From assembly GCA_010909165.1 (NCBI GenBank), contig MU008164.1:1942001-2006000 (forward strand): a DNA stretch of 64,000 nucleotides, read 5' to 3'. Position numbers and translations under genes: made by a program. The DNA comes from Anthoceros angustus. Taxonomy: Eukaryota > Streptophyta > Anthocerotopsida > Anthocerotales > Anthocerotaceae. A model generated the notes under the pieces. The model was not told where the DNA came from. It worked only from the letters and a program-made list of their open reading frames with translations, and made no database searches. Positions 35,401 through 46,790 of the stretch are shown here, piece by piece (position 1 is the first letter of the stretch; each line of letters starts with the position of its first letter).

Positions 35401-35702
35401 CCATTATCCTTTTGATTTTCCTTTTCGGAAATTAGGTATTTTCTGGATTTTCCTCTATATATAAATCCGCTTAAATACTTTTAATTAGTTTTAATTCCAC
35501 CTATTCTTGAAGTTGGGTTATTAGTTTCTCATCTCGTTCTCCTTAAGTGGGAGTTATTTTAATAGTGATTATTACTTTCAGTTTTACCTTAAGTTTTACT
35601 TTATGCCTTTAAGTAAAGTTTAGTTAGGGACTAGTTTTACTAGACTAGTTTTCCTAGACCTCTTTTGGTCGAAAATCACCCCTAGTTCATAGTGAGTGGG
35701 AG

Positions 35703-35926
35703 TGATAAAATAGCTTACTATTAGGGCACTCTTCACTAGGGCACCTAGGACTTAATAATTAATTTAGTCCTTAGGGCTCTAGGTAGTTTCTTTTAGTAGT
35801 TATTTAATTGGTTAGTTGTTACAACCACTTATTGGTTACAACTACCTTGCCTACATAAAGGCATGTACTTTCTATTATGAATGTAATGCAACACATATTG
35901 CTAGAGCTTGTGTATGATTCTCATCA
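35703..35926 (+). repeat. 3' LTR (224 bp)
   Basis: Identical by eye to the 5' LTR and followed by GATGT, the second half of the target-site duplication. Confidence 0.96.
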
Positions 35927-36055
35927 GATGTGATATCTTTCTTATGCATTCTCCCTTGGTACTATGGATTTATTGCATAAAGATCTTGTTTTTCTTTCCA
36001 ACCAAACTTGCACTATAATATCTTACTAGTTTAATTTATAAATAAGTTAATCAAT

Positions 36056-36056
36056 A

Positions 36057-36126
<70 letters not shown>
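36056..36126. repeat. (TTA)n microsatellite
   Basis: About 23 uninterrupted ATT/TTA trinucleotides. Confidence 0.98.
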
Positions 36127-37635
36127 CCATTACCATTATCATATGAGTGCTGGGAAGGACCGAGTGGTCTCTCTCCTCTCTTTGCCATAATCCTAAATCA
36201 AGCTTTTCATATGAAACTTCACTCCAAAGGACTAGTGGATCTCAAACAACAACTAAATATATGCTCTTCTTCTTCTTTTTGCCTCGCCTATCACCACAAT
36301 CACACCTCCACAAACAGGACCTCTAGAGCTGTGCAACTCCATTGCTACTTTGGAATATTGTATTGCATAGAAGTTATACGACATAACATAATATAATATA
36401 ATATAATATAATATAATAATTAAATTAGAATAGAATTACGATTCAATCGAATATAAAGATATGGGTATAATACTTTTTGGTTGAATATTATGTACTATCG
36501 TATTTGTAACTCAATTCGTACATCTCGAGGACGTGAGGACGTACAGGAATGTCACAGGTATCGCCAGTAAAGCCGGCGCCAACGGTCATGAAAGTCTCTC
36601 TCTCTTCTTTGGTGCGGCCCCGGCCCGATGCCTCTGACACGGAAAGGACCTGGCCCACAACGGCGTCGAAGCAACAGGAGCACGGCTCGCCGCACTGGCC
36701 GGCCTCAATTCCAGCGACACATCTCTCCCCTCCCCTTCCAGGCTCCAGCAAGTGACGGCCCGTTTTGCCGGGACGCGGTAAGCTCGCATCCCGCTTGCGC
36801 AATCTTCGTCTTTCTTAGCTGTCGCCAAGGCACGTCTGCCAGTGGCACATATTCCAGGCTTATTGCTGGCCCCCGGGCCCGGTGGTGAGCAGGAAGGGCT
36901 GGCGCTGGTTGATCAGAGAGCTGGTTAACCTGGTTGGGAACCTGGGAGAGAGCTTCCTCGGAACAAGCTGCGCAGTCCAGGTATTTGCAGTATGCTCTCA
37001 GATGTCCCCTCGGTTAACTATGGCAGCGATTTGATTGGATTTGGCCGGCAGCAAATGATATGATACTAGCTCCAGGCTCCGAGTCCTGTTCTGTTCCGCG
37101 TTTACTGCCGGTGACTTGAAGTTGGATCGTATTTTCGTCTGCTTGGTGTGGAAGCTGGAAAACTTACAGCGGAAAGGGTGCACCGCAGGATTGATTCCCT
37201 ATCCTCCAATTTGTCTGCTCTTTCCCTTCTATAGAACGGAGAACACGTCTCCAGCCTATCTAAAGTTGCTTTCTGGCGGAAGAGCCGGAGAATGATCCGT
37301 TAGGCGTCCCACTGTGCGTGTGTGCCAGCCGTCTGGAGTCGTTGTAGAAGGAAGTGCATGTCAGGCCTGTTTGCCGCCTTCTTTCTTGCGCTCCGGTCCC
37401 CGTTTTTCGCTCTTGTCACGCCTGGAGTCGGTCATTGCAGCACAGCGCGTTCTCTGCCCGCTTCTAGAACTGTTCCTCACTTCCGTGTGCCCCTGCTTGA
37501 TTGTCAGACTGCCGCTGCTGCGACTTCCGGGCTTGATCTACCTGTGAGCAGAGTTCTCGTGGTTGCTGAAGGCTCAGATCTGGGGGAGGGGGAAGGAGAG
37601 GATCAGCCGGGAAAGCAGCATTGTTTTCTGACAGG
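36127..37635. other. intergenic region upstream of SAUR gene
   Basis: Contains a (TATAA)n run at about 36388-36420. Antisense and sense frames at 36480-36900 match no family I know. The last few hundred bases are the presumed SAUR promoter and 5' UTR. Confidence 0.4.
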
Positions 37636-38193
37636 ATGAAACCTTCGTTGAAGAAGGCGATGAGGCGGCTTCGGTCGAGTGGAAGAATAGACTATGTGGA
37701 GCTGTCCGGCTCCCCGATCTACCACCACCGGCGGTTGCAACGGCAGACGTTGGGATCTACTTCGTTTGATACAACCGCATTGCTGGAGAGGCAGGAGATC
37801 AACTCCCCGGTGCAGACGAACTCGCTCTCCTGCGTTGGGAGCTTCACGGTGAAGAAGCCGAAGGAATTGGTCACGATCTTGGTAGGCAAGGAGATGCGGG
37901 TGTTCAAGGTTGAGCCTCAGTTTCTGGAGCACGGATTGTTCCAATCTCTTCTGCAAAAGACAGGCCGGACCGGGTACGATGAGAACTGGGTCTGGTATGA
38001 GAAGGAGAACGAAGACTGCTGTTACGGACGCGGGCGTAAGTCTTCCGCTTCATCTGTGGAGTACTTGAGGAGCAAAAGTCTTTGTATTGATTGTGATGTT
38101 ATTTTGTTCGAGCACATTCTCTGGCTCCTAAACAACGATGACCCGTCCCTCCGGCACCTCAACCTGGATGAGTTGATGGAGTTCTACAGCTGA
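37636..38193 (+). CDS. SAUR-like auxin-responsive protein
   Basis: Intronless, 185 residues from the ATG at 37636, as is typical for SAUR genes. The SAUR core spans residues about 78-166: LVTILVGKEMRVFKVEPQFL, then LFQSLLQKTG, and, after an insert rich in Tyr/Asn/Gly, CIDCDVILFEHILWLL. This matches the family pattern VxVGxxxxRFxVxxxxLxHPxFxxLLxxA..CDVxxFExxLxLL. The N-terminus is basic (MKPSLKKAMRRLRSSGR). SAUR proteins are small growth regulators; in angiosperms several inhibit PP2C.D phosphatases to activate plasma-membrane H+-ATPases. The insert between the two halves of the core (about residues 111-145) is longer than in most SAURs. Probably functional. Confidence 0.85.
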   Translation: MKPSLKKAMRRLRSSGRIDYVELSGSPIYHHRRLQRQTLGSTSFDTTALLERQEINSPVQTNSLSCVGSFTVKKPKELVTILVGKEMRVFKVEPQFLEHGLFQSLLQKTGRTGYDENWVWYEKENEDCCYGRGRKSSASSVEYLRSKSLCIDCDVILFEHILWLLNNDDPSLRHLNLDELMEFYS

Positions 38194-38379
38194 CGGTGTA
38201 TCCCGAGGGCTCGGGGGTATTAGCGCAAGCTTTCATTTTTTTTGTCGATCCATGGTACCTGAGGACTGGCCTCGTATTCTCCTGAGGAGAGCAGCGTGTC
38301 GACTGCACGGTGCAACACGCAGCAGGAGACGGGCCTGGCCAAGCCATCCGGTACTCCAAAGGTGGAGCAGGCTGCAGTT

Positions 38380-38525
38380 GAACATTTTCCTCAAGTTTAC
38401 GAGATGCAAACTGAAGACGGGCCTCTCTCCTGATTCGGAGAGCAGGAGGTGGAGAGTTTGGGATTGTGAGAGGGAGGTAGTGATATGAAGAAGGAGCTGT
38501 GCTACCACTTCTCCTTTGGATCCTG
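38380..38525. repeat. dispersed repeat, copy 1
   Basis: Shares about 120 bp (GTGCTACCACTTCTCCTTTG, GAGAGGGAGG, ATATGAA/ACATGAA) with 41790-41915, in the same orientation. The two copies flank the U11/U12-65K gene. Confidence 0.75.
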
Positions 38526-39857
38526 CTATCTCCGCTCTTGAGTGTTCCACCTCCAGTTAGTTGGGTTGTGTTCACTGCTCCGATCGGGTGGGCTTGTTCC
38601 CACAATGCAATTTCTCGTTGTGTTCCAGCCCTTCATTATTAGCTGGATATGGTACGCGCATTAACCTATTGTACAGCTCAGTAGCATTTACCTGAAACTG
38701 AACCTCATCAAGCGTCCAAGGGGGCTCACGATGTGGTGGTACCAACACGTAAAAAAACTTGAATAGGTACTGAAAATCCTTCTGTGTATAAACCTGAATT
38801 GTTTCTGAGTACGAAAACCCTTGTGTATATATATACCTGAATTCTTTCTGAACACGTTCTCGAAACAGTCCATGGCGTGGGTGTCGAGGTGGTGTCAGCT
38901 TCCATGGTGTGGGTGTCGAGGTAGTGTCAGCTTCTCGTGGTTGTTAAAATCCATCACGTTTTGTGAGTGACATATGTATCTAGATCGCTCCGCCTGTCCA
39001 CCAGTCCACGACTCTGCAATGACGAAAGGGGAAGACAGGCTTTTTCTGTTGAGTTCACGTCGAACTTTTGAGCTAATAACTGGTGATTGTCAGTGTTGCT
39101 TCAATTAGATATTACATGCTTGGCTTGTTTCTTCTCATTCAGCTCACTGTTCTTGAAGGAGACTGGTTACGAAGAAGCCTCATTCCTGCATCATAGCCAA
39201 CTCCATGCACCTGCACTCACTGGATCCTCCTTTTATCAACCGCAGGTGGAGGCTCGGCTACCTTGAAACAGCATCGACTGCTTGCTGCTGGTCAATCGGT
39301 TCCAAAAATGCATTTTCTGATTGGCATTTGCACAGGTCACCGTCGTATCGCTATTTATATGAGGACGGTGAAAGAGTGGAGCAGGTGGGCTTGCAAAGGT
39401 CCATGCCTGCATGAAATGGTGTTAATATTCTTGTCTTTTTACTTAAACAAGTGGGATTGTTACGTGAAGTGACTTCCGCTATTTCCTGCATTTTCAGGTC
39501 AGCGAAGTGCCCACTCTGTTCGAGTCCTCGTCGGCACCCAACTGCAACCCCTGCGGACATGTCTTCGGTTGGTGAGACCTGGATTCGCCGTTGGCAGGTT
39601 GGATTCCAGGTAGTTGCATCCCAGATAACTAATGCTTGTGATACCGCCTTGTTGTGCCCCGACATCTCATAGGAGTCTTGCATCTACCGGGCAGATTTCT
39701 ACAGGGCCTGCTTTCAGTTCTGTCTGTTTCCCGTTGTAAACGAACACAGAAAGTGTAACCCTCATCGGTCTACATAATAATGACCTCAGATTGCCGAAGT
39801 TTGCTCCAATACTCTCTACTAAAACAAAACAGCTTGCTCCAATTCGACATAAGGGTT
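38526..39857. other. intergenic region
   Basis: 38873-38936 is a 32-bp near-perfect tandem duplication (GGGTGTCGAGGTxGTGTCAG). The word CTGAATT(C/G)TTTCTGA repeats near 38790 and 38840. No coding feature recognised. Confidence 0.4.
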
Positions 39858-41716
39858 TCATGCAGGAGCTTTGGCACCCGATGGGTTCCGACCAAATTGA
39901 ACAATCATCGGTTTGCCCTTCAAGAGAAATCCGTTCGTTGTGCTCTGCCAGCCGCAAACACGTGATTAGAGTACCGGAAATGGACAAACTTGTAGTGTGC
40001 ACATGAAACCAAGTGAGAGACGGGAGCAATACCAAAGAGTCTGCAGCCATTTCTGTTGTTGGAAATGTCACAAATGCTTGGCCCCTCATACGCCCTTCCT
40101 GCAAGAAGGCATCCATAGTTTACGAGATTATGTGACAACGCCAGCACACAAAGCACATGAAGACCTTTCTGCCACTTCCAAGCTTTAAAGGATGGGACAG
40201 GGAACGTACCTGCATAAGTTTTATGTTGAGTGCAGCTTGCGACTCTTCAAGCCCAGCAAAAAAAGCCGCTGAATGAGCATCCCGACAGTGGGGGGTATCA
40301 GCGGAAGCAATAACGAAATAGATGCCTGTGACACGGCCGTCCCAAAATCAGAACTCTGTCAGGACTCACCAAAAATGTGATGGAGGTCTTCAACTGTCAC
40401 ATCCTTGGCCAGATTCTTGAGATACAGGACGGGTGTGGGATTCCCGGGAGTGTAATTCTGAAAAGAGGCGTAAGAGATGAGAACTGTGAGATAAATGAGC
40501 TTCTGTACAACACGAAATCCATGGCTTTCTTCCTTATGACAGCCGACCTTGAATGTGGGCAGCGACAGTAGTTCTTCAGGGGGAACTCTGCCTGCAAGAA
40601 GCTCCTCCCGTGTTGCACATCCTGGTGGCTCGGCTTTTGCTTCTGCTATGTCATGAACCGGACTGTCAGCCACTTCCATCTTCCTTTCATGGCCGGAGTC
40701 TGCTGCTGTGCCTCGTGCAGCAATTTTGATCTGTGGAAAGTTAACCCTACTGTAAGCATCCAGCATGATATACCAAACAACAAATGTTGATCAGCGCCAT
40801 CATATGGAGCACAGACCTGCATAACAGGTTGCTTCCTTTTCACAGTGGAAGATTCTTTGGCTGTCAAGGTGATGGACTTGACACCCGCAGCCTCGTGAGA
40901 AGCTTCTTTATCAGCAGCTGGTCCCAGAACTGCCCCTGGTCTCTTCCGCTTTCGTGGGTTTTCATGTTGCTGTTCTGCCTTTACCTTGTCGTGATCCATG
41001 CTCTCAACTTCACCCTAAACATCCACACCTGATGTCAAGCCCTTCAACATACCACACTGAGGCCAAGAGCTAGACTGCGTCCACGCTACCTCATCAGAAG
41101 ACTCCAACTCCGATTCCCCGCTGGACAGGTCCGCAGGAGGAGGGGGTGGCACACACTCGGGAGGTTGCAAGGGAGGCAAGGGTGGTGTTGGCATAGCAGG
41201 CCGGAATGGTGCAGGCAGATTCATCTTATTCATCAGATGCAGCACCTGCACACATGGCGCTTCCAGCACACAGCCTGCAAACTGATCAGACGAAAAGGTA
41301 CACATAGCAGCCATGTCTCTCGTGAAGCAGATGCCGAGACTGGTGTCCGGAACAGGATATACACCTGTGTATACAAGCGAGGAACGGCAATCAAAGCGTT
41401 CACGATGTTGGTCAGTATGTTTCCATCAGGCGGAGGGTACGAGTACCTGCCAAGAAGCTACTGTCAGACGCACCCAACAAAACGACTTGTCACCAGATGA
41501 TCAGGACAGCCAAGGAGAAGGGGAATATGCAATGGTGCAGTCGACGCACTCGAGATGAGGAGGAAAAGGATAATCCACCCCAAGGCCGGGGCAAATTGGC
41601 TCCCCCACGTATCCCATCGTGGGCAGCGGAGGCCCCACTGGAGGAGGAGAATAAGGGGGGAGCGGCGGCTGCCCATCCCTGCCCCCTATACCCGATTCCG
41701 CGTCCTTCAGGGCCAT
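39858..41716 (-). CDS. RNPC3: U11/U12-65K (RNPC3/RBM40-like) protein lacking a visible first RRM
   Basis: A minor (U12-type) spliceosome protein that bridges U11 and U12 snRNPs. Exons (minus strand): 41550-41716, 41365-41446, 41090-41245, 40817-41014, 40548-40730, 40370-40457, 40210-40325, 40033-40098 and 39858-39944; they join in phase to 380 residues. Family blocks: GLGVDYPFPPHLE, YSYPPPDGNILTNIVNALIA, VLHLMNKMNLPAPFRP, a Pro-rich part with SSGESELESSDE, a Lys/Arg-rich NLS-like ENPRKRKRPG, PPEELLSLPTFKNYTPGNP, and the C-terminal RRM (VLYLKNLAKDVTVEDL = RNP2, GRMRGQAFVTFP = RNP1, KGKPMIVQFGR). Homologues carry another RRM at the N-terminus. None is readable upstream, where stops and repeats (41790-42035) intervene. 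Met at 41716 is therefore a provisional start; the gene may be 5'-truncated or have distant 5' exons. Confidence 0.85.
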
Positions 41717-41789
41717 CTCTTTCCTCCTACGATCAACTCAAAAGACGGCTGCAGCTGAATTCAGCACCCGCAAACTGAAAAGACAAAAA

Positions 41790-41915
41790 CTGGTTTGAAG
41801 CAAACTTGTGAAGGGCCCGTCTCCTGAGTTGGAGAGCCGGAGGTGGAGACTTTAGGTGAGAGGGAGGCAATAACATGAAAAAGGCGCAGTGCTACCACTT
41901 CTCCTTTGCATACAC
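41790..41915. repeat. dispersed repeat, copy 2
   Basis: Partner of 38380-38525; shares GTGCTACCACTTCTCCTTTG and the flanking ~100 bp. It lies immediately upstream of the first recognisable U11/U12-65K exon. Confidence 0.75.
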
Positions 41916-41922
41916 CGTATTG

Positions 41923-42032
41923 CTTATACCGTGCTCTCGGTGCTTTGAATTTCTGGTCTTGGTAATGACATTGTTGCTTATACCGTGCTCTAGGTGCTTT
42001 GAATTTCTGGTCTTGGTAATGACATTGTTGCA
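41923..42032. repeat. 54-bp tandem duplication
   Basis: Two units with one or two changes, each containing TTGAATTTCTGGTCTTGGTA. Confidence 0.9.
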
Positions 42033-42338
42033 CCACTTCTGGCTGTAAAGGAGTTTTTCAATAGGCTAGAGGTTGATGTGGTTGTTCCTCGAACTTTTTA
42101 GCTTGGAAAGGATTCTAGTAGGGAGCGCATATGGATTATAACTTTTTACTCTATGGATGATGCCTCCAGATTATGAAGACTAGGTCTATGTTATGGACAA
42201 TTCAGTTATTTATCAATGAGGATCTTACACCATTGCAATAGAAGACTAAGAAGGAGAAGTTACCCGCTTTCAGAGCAGCTTGTGCTGCAGGTCAAGTGCC
42301 TTTCTTTCGTGGGAATGAATTGGTGGTGTTTGGCCCTC

Positions 42339-43553
42339 GTTCACGCAATTTCATTGATACTGTTGATTCATTGAAGATTATTTGTCTTGTTTGAATTTTA
42401 CCTTTACATGTATCCAGATCATTTTACTACAATCTATGTAGTTATCATATTTCAGTTTCATGACAGAAATCCGTCCTTAGTAGACTTAAATAAAATTCTT
42501 AGTATGCGCATTAATCCCTAAACGGCGGAGGGTGTTTTACACCGAACTCGGAGACTTTGTAATATTTCAAAGTGTACATCGAAGTTCGCACTTGGATGTC
42601 ACAAGGAGCAGTCCGGTAGGGCTCTCAAACCAAGTGACCACGTTTGCTGGCGGAGAGGGCAGGATTTTTATTATAGGCGGTCCATAGGTCCTATTAGGAA
42701 GATATTTCGAAAGGTGTTTGTGTAGGGCTCCGAACTTAACCCCTGAATGTCCAACAGTCTCGAATCGAGACTTTGAGGTATGTTATGGGCCTTCCATGAA
42801 AATATGTGGCCCACATAATTCACTTTTGTCGGGGAGCCTTCTTCTGCTTCCTATTCCGTACGTAATGACTTGGACAGCAAAAAGAACGGATCACCACAGC
42901 ATCAACAATCTCGATCTGAACGTGGACGCATCGGGAAGCAACTTGAAGGACTCGCTCACGCAATTTCATTGATACTTGATTCATTGAAGATTATTTGTCT
43001 TGTTTGAATTTTACCTTTACATGTATCCAGATCATTTTACTACAATCTATGTAGTTATCATATTTCGCCATGATGTAAATCCCTTAGTAGACTTAAATAA
43101 AATTTTAGTATGCGATTAATCCCTAAACGGCGGAGGGTGTTTTACACCGAACTCGGAGACTTTGTAATATTTCAAAGTGTACATCGAAGTTCGCACTTGG
43201 ATGTCACAAGGAGCGAGGGCTCTCAAACCAAGTGACCACGTTCTTTGTGAGAGGCGGATTTTTATTATAGGCGGTCCATAGGTCCTATTAGGAAGATATT
43301 TCGAAAGGTGTTTGTGTAGGGCTCCGAACTTAACCCCTGAATGTCCAACAGTCTCGAATCGAGACTTTGAGGTATGTTATGGGCCTTCCATGAAAATATG
43401 TGGCCCACATAATTCACTTTTGTCGGGGAGCCTTCTTCTGCTTCCTATTCCGTACGTAATGACTTGGACAGCAAAAAGAACGGATCACCACAGCATCAAC
43501 AATCTCGATCTGAACGTGGACGCATCGGGAAGCAACTTGAAGGACTCCGCTCA
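42339..43553. repeat. ~600-bp tandem duplication
   Basis: Units start at about 42339 and 42954 and share CACGCAATTTCATTGATACT, CTAAACGGCGGAGGGTGTTT and GAACTTAACCCCTGAATGTC. The offset is 615 bp at the left end and 594 bp further right because the second unit carries small deletions. Each unit contains the same 77-codon plus-strand frame (MCRAPNLTPECPTV start, at 42718 and 43312); I recognise no protein family in it. Confidence 0.9.
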
Positions 43554-43785
43554 CGCGAGCCATTTCTCTCGCACGCAAAGAGAGAGCAGCATACACTCTC
43601 CTCCTCTCTCTGGTAGTAGATGTGGCAGCTCTTCATCTTGTTTGCTGGCCGAACGGGGCAGCGTCTTTTGTCGGCCCGTTTTTCACGTAAGGGCCTGACA
43701 TGCCGACCCATAGGTGCCTGTTTACCACCCAGGATGTATCCCAGGTGCATGTGACCACTGGCCTACCTTGTTTTCGCTTTTGTAA
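43554..43785. other. spacer
   Basis: No recognised feature. Confidence 0.3.
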
Positions 43786-44640
43786 TTGATCGTGTTGTGC
43801 GGCATGGTGCTCACACCCTACCCAATCTGTTTGAGATCTTGCCCAATAAGTTCAATTTCAATTCAAGAGGGATCTGTTTGCCCAAATGAGCAACTTCCAT
43901 TTGTTTCAAGTGTTCCAACACAACAAGCTTTGGCTCTATCTGGGATCCCGAGCCTTCGGAATCCAAAGTGGGCTACTTGGACGACAGAGAGTACACTTGC
44001 TTTGATTGCAGCATATGAGGAGATCTATGTCAACCATCCGCACAAGGGCAACCTTGGCGGACACCATTGGGAGGCTATTACTATGAAGATTTTGCCTGCA
44101 TGTGTAGGTTTTGTTCCAACCGGCCTCCAATGCCGAAACAAGATGGATAATTTGAAGAAGCAGTACAAGAAGCAAGTGAAGAAGCTAGGAACTGGTGTTT
44201 ACACAAGCACTTCACGCCTTCATCAGCGATATCCAAAAGTGGTAGGCATGCCCAACTCCCACGATCCCGGATTCATAGATCTGACAAATACTTCTCTCTA
44301 TGCAGGAAGTGAAAGTGTGCCTGAAGGGGTGGTTGAGAGCACCCATGTTCAAGATCAACCTACCCTCTTCTACCATCTCCACACCTGCATCAGCATCACC
44401 ACCACCTTTACCACCTGCCAGGGATCGTCTTCCAGCCTCCACCTCTTAAGATAACGAGTCTTTTGAGTCTCCACTCACTAAAGTTACTAAATTGAAAGGT
44501 CTTGTAACAAAGAAAGTGTCCAGGCAGGTGAAGAGGAAGCTTTCGGCTGGTGGGTTGGACAAGATTCCAGCCAGCATCAATAGTTTTGCAAAGGTATTTG
44601 TGGGATTGCCAAATTTATTGCTGTAAGCTTCAACATGGTT
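43786..44640 (+). pseudogene. trihelix (GT-factor/MADF-like) DNA-binding protein, broken
   Basis: Frame 43786-44454 contains a trihelix domain at residues about 60-130: ATWTTESTLALIAAYEEIY, HHWEAITMKI and GLQCRNKMDNLKKQYKKQ, i.e. the spaced Trp, aromatic and CRxKMDNLKKxYK signature of plant trihelix transcription factors. After residue ~185 a frame change is needed to continue into a plausible tail (TKVTKLKGLVTKKVSRQVKR) at about 44460-44630. The first ~50 residues look non-coding. No intron boundaries clearly explain the frame change. I call it a degraded gene or a transposon-borne copy. Confidence 0.55.
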
Positions 44641-46479
44641 TTTAGACCATGCGAAACCTAAGGACACAACATCTATTTACCTATTGTGTGTTTTGGACTG
44701 AGGGAATTTTTCCATGGTGATTCTCCATCTTGGATCTTTGAGCATATGTGCCGACAACTATGGGGAACATGTGGAATTTTTTAACAGAAAAAATGAACGT
44801 CATCTTCATGTCCAGCAATGGGCATAAAGCCAAGATTCCTCAAAACTGCGTTGAACACAGACAGGCTGCTTAACCAGAGGTTTAAGCTGCCGCGAACTAC
44901 CGGCCTCAACGCCCCGCTTGCTCTGGTCTCCCTCCCCCGCTAGCCCATGATTCGTGATCCAAGGAGACAATGCTTGGGTGTGCCTGACCAGTTTACAAAG
45001 CATATCTCCAGAATATCCATGCACATGGTCCTGGTTGAATTGCACAGGTTTGGACAAGAGACCGAGAGGAGGTGATGGCACGACCAACTGAGACCGCTTC
45101 TGTAGTTGGCATAGGCCTCATCCACTTATTCTCGTTTTGTGTTTTGGAACAGAGAGACACGTCATATGGCGTACTAAGGACTGCCCTCCCAACTACATTC
45201 TTAGGAGGGCAGAGCCCTTAGTTTGAATGACCTTTTTTTTTTTTCTATTTGGAAATTCCGATCAACATGTTCTCGACCTTCGATGATGGTCATTTGTTGT
45301 GAGGATGTCCATAAAGGTGTCATGGATTTGTGATAAAGTTTGCTTAGTGAACCATCTTGTCAATCTTCGGAACCGAGTGAAGATGCTCTCTTGTGTCCTA
45401 GTGGCCATGAAGGCTCACCTTGCCTTGGAAATTAGTAGAAGGACCATCTGAAGAAGTGTCCCTAATAGATGAGGCAATGCAACTCTACATGCTGGAAATT
45501 GTGAGAGTGAGAATAGGCTCAAGCGATTTTCCTATATTTAGATATGCATAAATATATGAAATTTATCCACAAAGCCAGAAAATAACCCCTAAAGGATGAA
45601 TACTCAAATCGAGTGGTTGTCGTGCGTTTTGCGCTGTGGAATTCATCATCTCAAACCTTTGAGCGTATGTGCCTGGGATTGAGGGAACACGTGGATTTTT
45701 AGAGCAGAAACAAGGACGCTAGTGTTCGTTGTTTCCATGGTCATCTCCATGCCCAAGATAGGCATGGAGATGACCATGGAAACAATGGTGTCCATAGAGA
45801 TGGTCATCTGCATACCAACGATTGGCATGGAGGCGAGATACTTGAAACATGTCCTAAACCAAGGCCACACTACATGCGAACGGAGGGCATAGTGTGAATG
45901 GCCGAATTGTCTGTTTGTGAATTTAGATGGGCATGCACCTGAACTCCAATTGTAGTGAATTGGAGGATGTTCATGGCCTTGCTAGGAATTGTGATAAAGT
46001 TTGCTCAACCCAACTCTTTGCCATGCTCCTCCCCCGAGTGAAGATGCTCTCCTGTCTCACCATGAGCATGAAGTGCCACAACGCATGAAAAATTTGTGGA
46101 AGGGGCGTCTAAGGTCTGTCTTTTTTTTGAAACGGATCAGCGGATGCAACTCTGGATGATGATAATTATGGGAGTGAAAACAAGGTCACCCCATGTTTCT
46201 GTCTTTAGATATGCATGAATAGCTGAAATTCAGCCCAAATCCCAGAAAACAGGCTTCATCCTTTAGAGGTTAATATCATACCGATGCTGCGATGTACATA
46301 TGGAGCTTAGCTGCCATATTCCAAGTCCAGGCCTGCTTTTCGCTAGCCTAGTTGATGGGGGCAAGTTGATGGGGGCATTTCGAAGGTCGTGGCCTCTTTT
46401 GATGCAAGAAAACAACCCACTGGATATGTAGTTCCCCAAAGTTCAAGTTTTAATGATAACGTCTCGTGGTGATGAACTT
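44641..46479. repeat. diverged ~950/690-bp direct duplications, no gene
   Basis: About 44730-44825 resembles 45650-45740 (TTTGAGC(A/G)TATGTGCC), and 45290-45600 resembles 45960-46270 (GTGATAAAGTTTGCT, GTGAAGATGCTCTC, TTTAGATATGCAT). No coding frame is supported. A long hairpin lies at 45729-45785. Confidence 0.6.
45729..45785. repeat. perfect 25-bp-stem hairpin
   Basis: The left arm 45729-45753 (begins TTGTTTCCATGG) is exactly complementary to the right arm 45761-45785, with a 7-nt loop CAAGATA. Diverged echoes of the arms continue to about 45830. Confidence 0.97.
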
Positions 46480-46780
46480 GCACAGGGGGTTCTGTATGGA
46501 ATACCGTTCTCGTCACGGGCCATCGTGTGTGTGACATTGTTTTTTTTTGCTGTATTCAAATATGCCACAAAATCTTCAAGATTTATTTTGTATAATACAC
46601 GTATAATACGTGCCATATCAGCCTGGGTAGGGTCGTACGCGGGCAAAAAAACTATCTATCACACACTTTTCGCCCTGTGTTCCCATTGTGTCATGCAGAA
46701 GTTTTGTTCTTTGGGGTTTAAGGGTTACAATTACCACACATACATGTTTATATACGGTAGTGCACACATACACAGTTCAT
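46480..46780 (+). repeat. dispersed repeat A, copy 1
   Basis: Matches 50270-50575 in direct orientation (GGAATACCG, AAATATGCCAC, GTATAATAC..GTATAATA, CTATCACAC, ACACACATACATGTT). The two copies lie on either side of the heme oxygenase gene. Confidence 0.8.
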
Positions 46781-46790
46781 TTCGCAAGTT

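Larger units (their letters stand above)
28679..35926 (+). mobile_element. Ty1/copia LTR retrotransposon with identical LTRs
   Basis: 7,248 bp, bounded by 224-bp LTRs (28679-28902, 35703-35926) that begin TGAT and end ATCA. A 5-bp target-site duplication GATGT flanks it at 28674-28678 and 35927-35931. A primer-binding site follows the 5' LTR and a purine-rich run (GTGAGTGGGAG) precedes the 3' LTR. The domain order is gag, protease, integrase, reverse transcriptase, RNase H, which is Ty1/copia. The LTRs look identical base for base, pointing to very recent insertion, yet the coding region is frameshifted throughout, so it probably moved using proteins from another copy. Confidence 0.95.

Noticed and set aside
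34979..35415. Several plus- and minus-strand frames with repeated Ala/Pro/Gly/Arg peptides
   Set aside because: They are alternative readings of the ~60-bp GC-rich repeat; only the frame with the VIDLT segment was kept, at moderate confidence.
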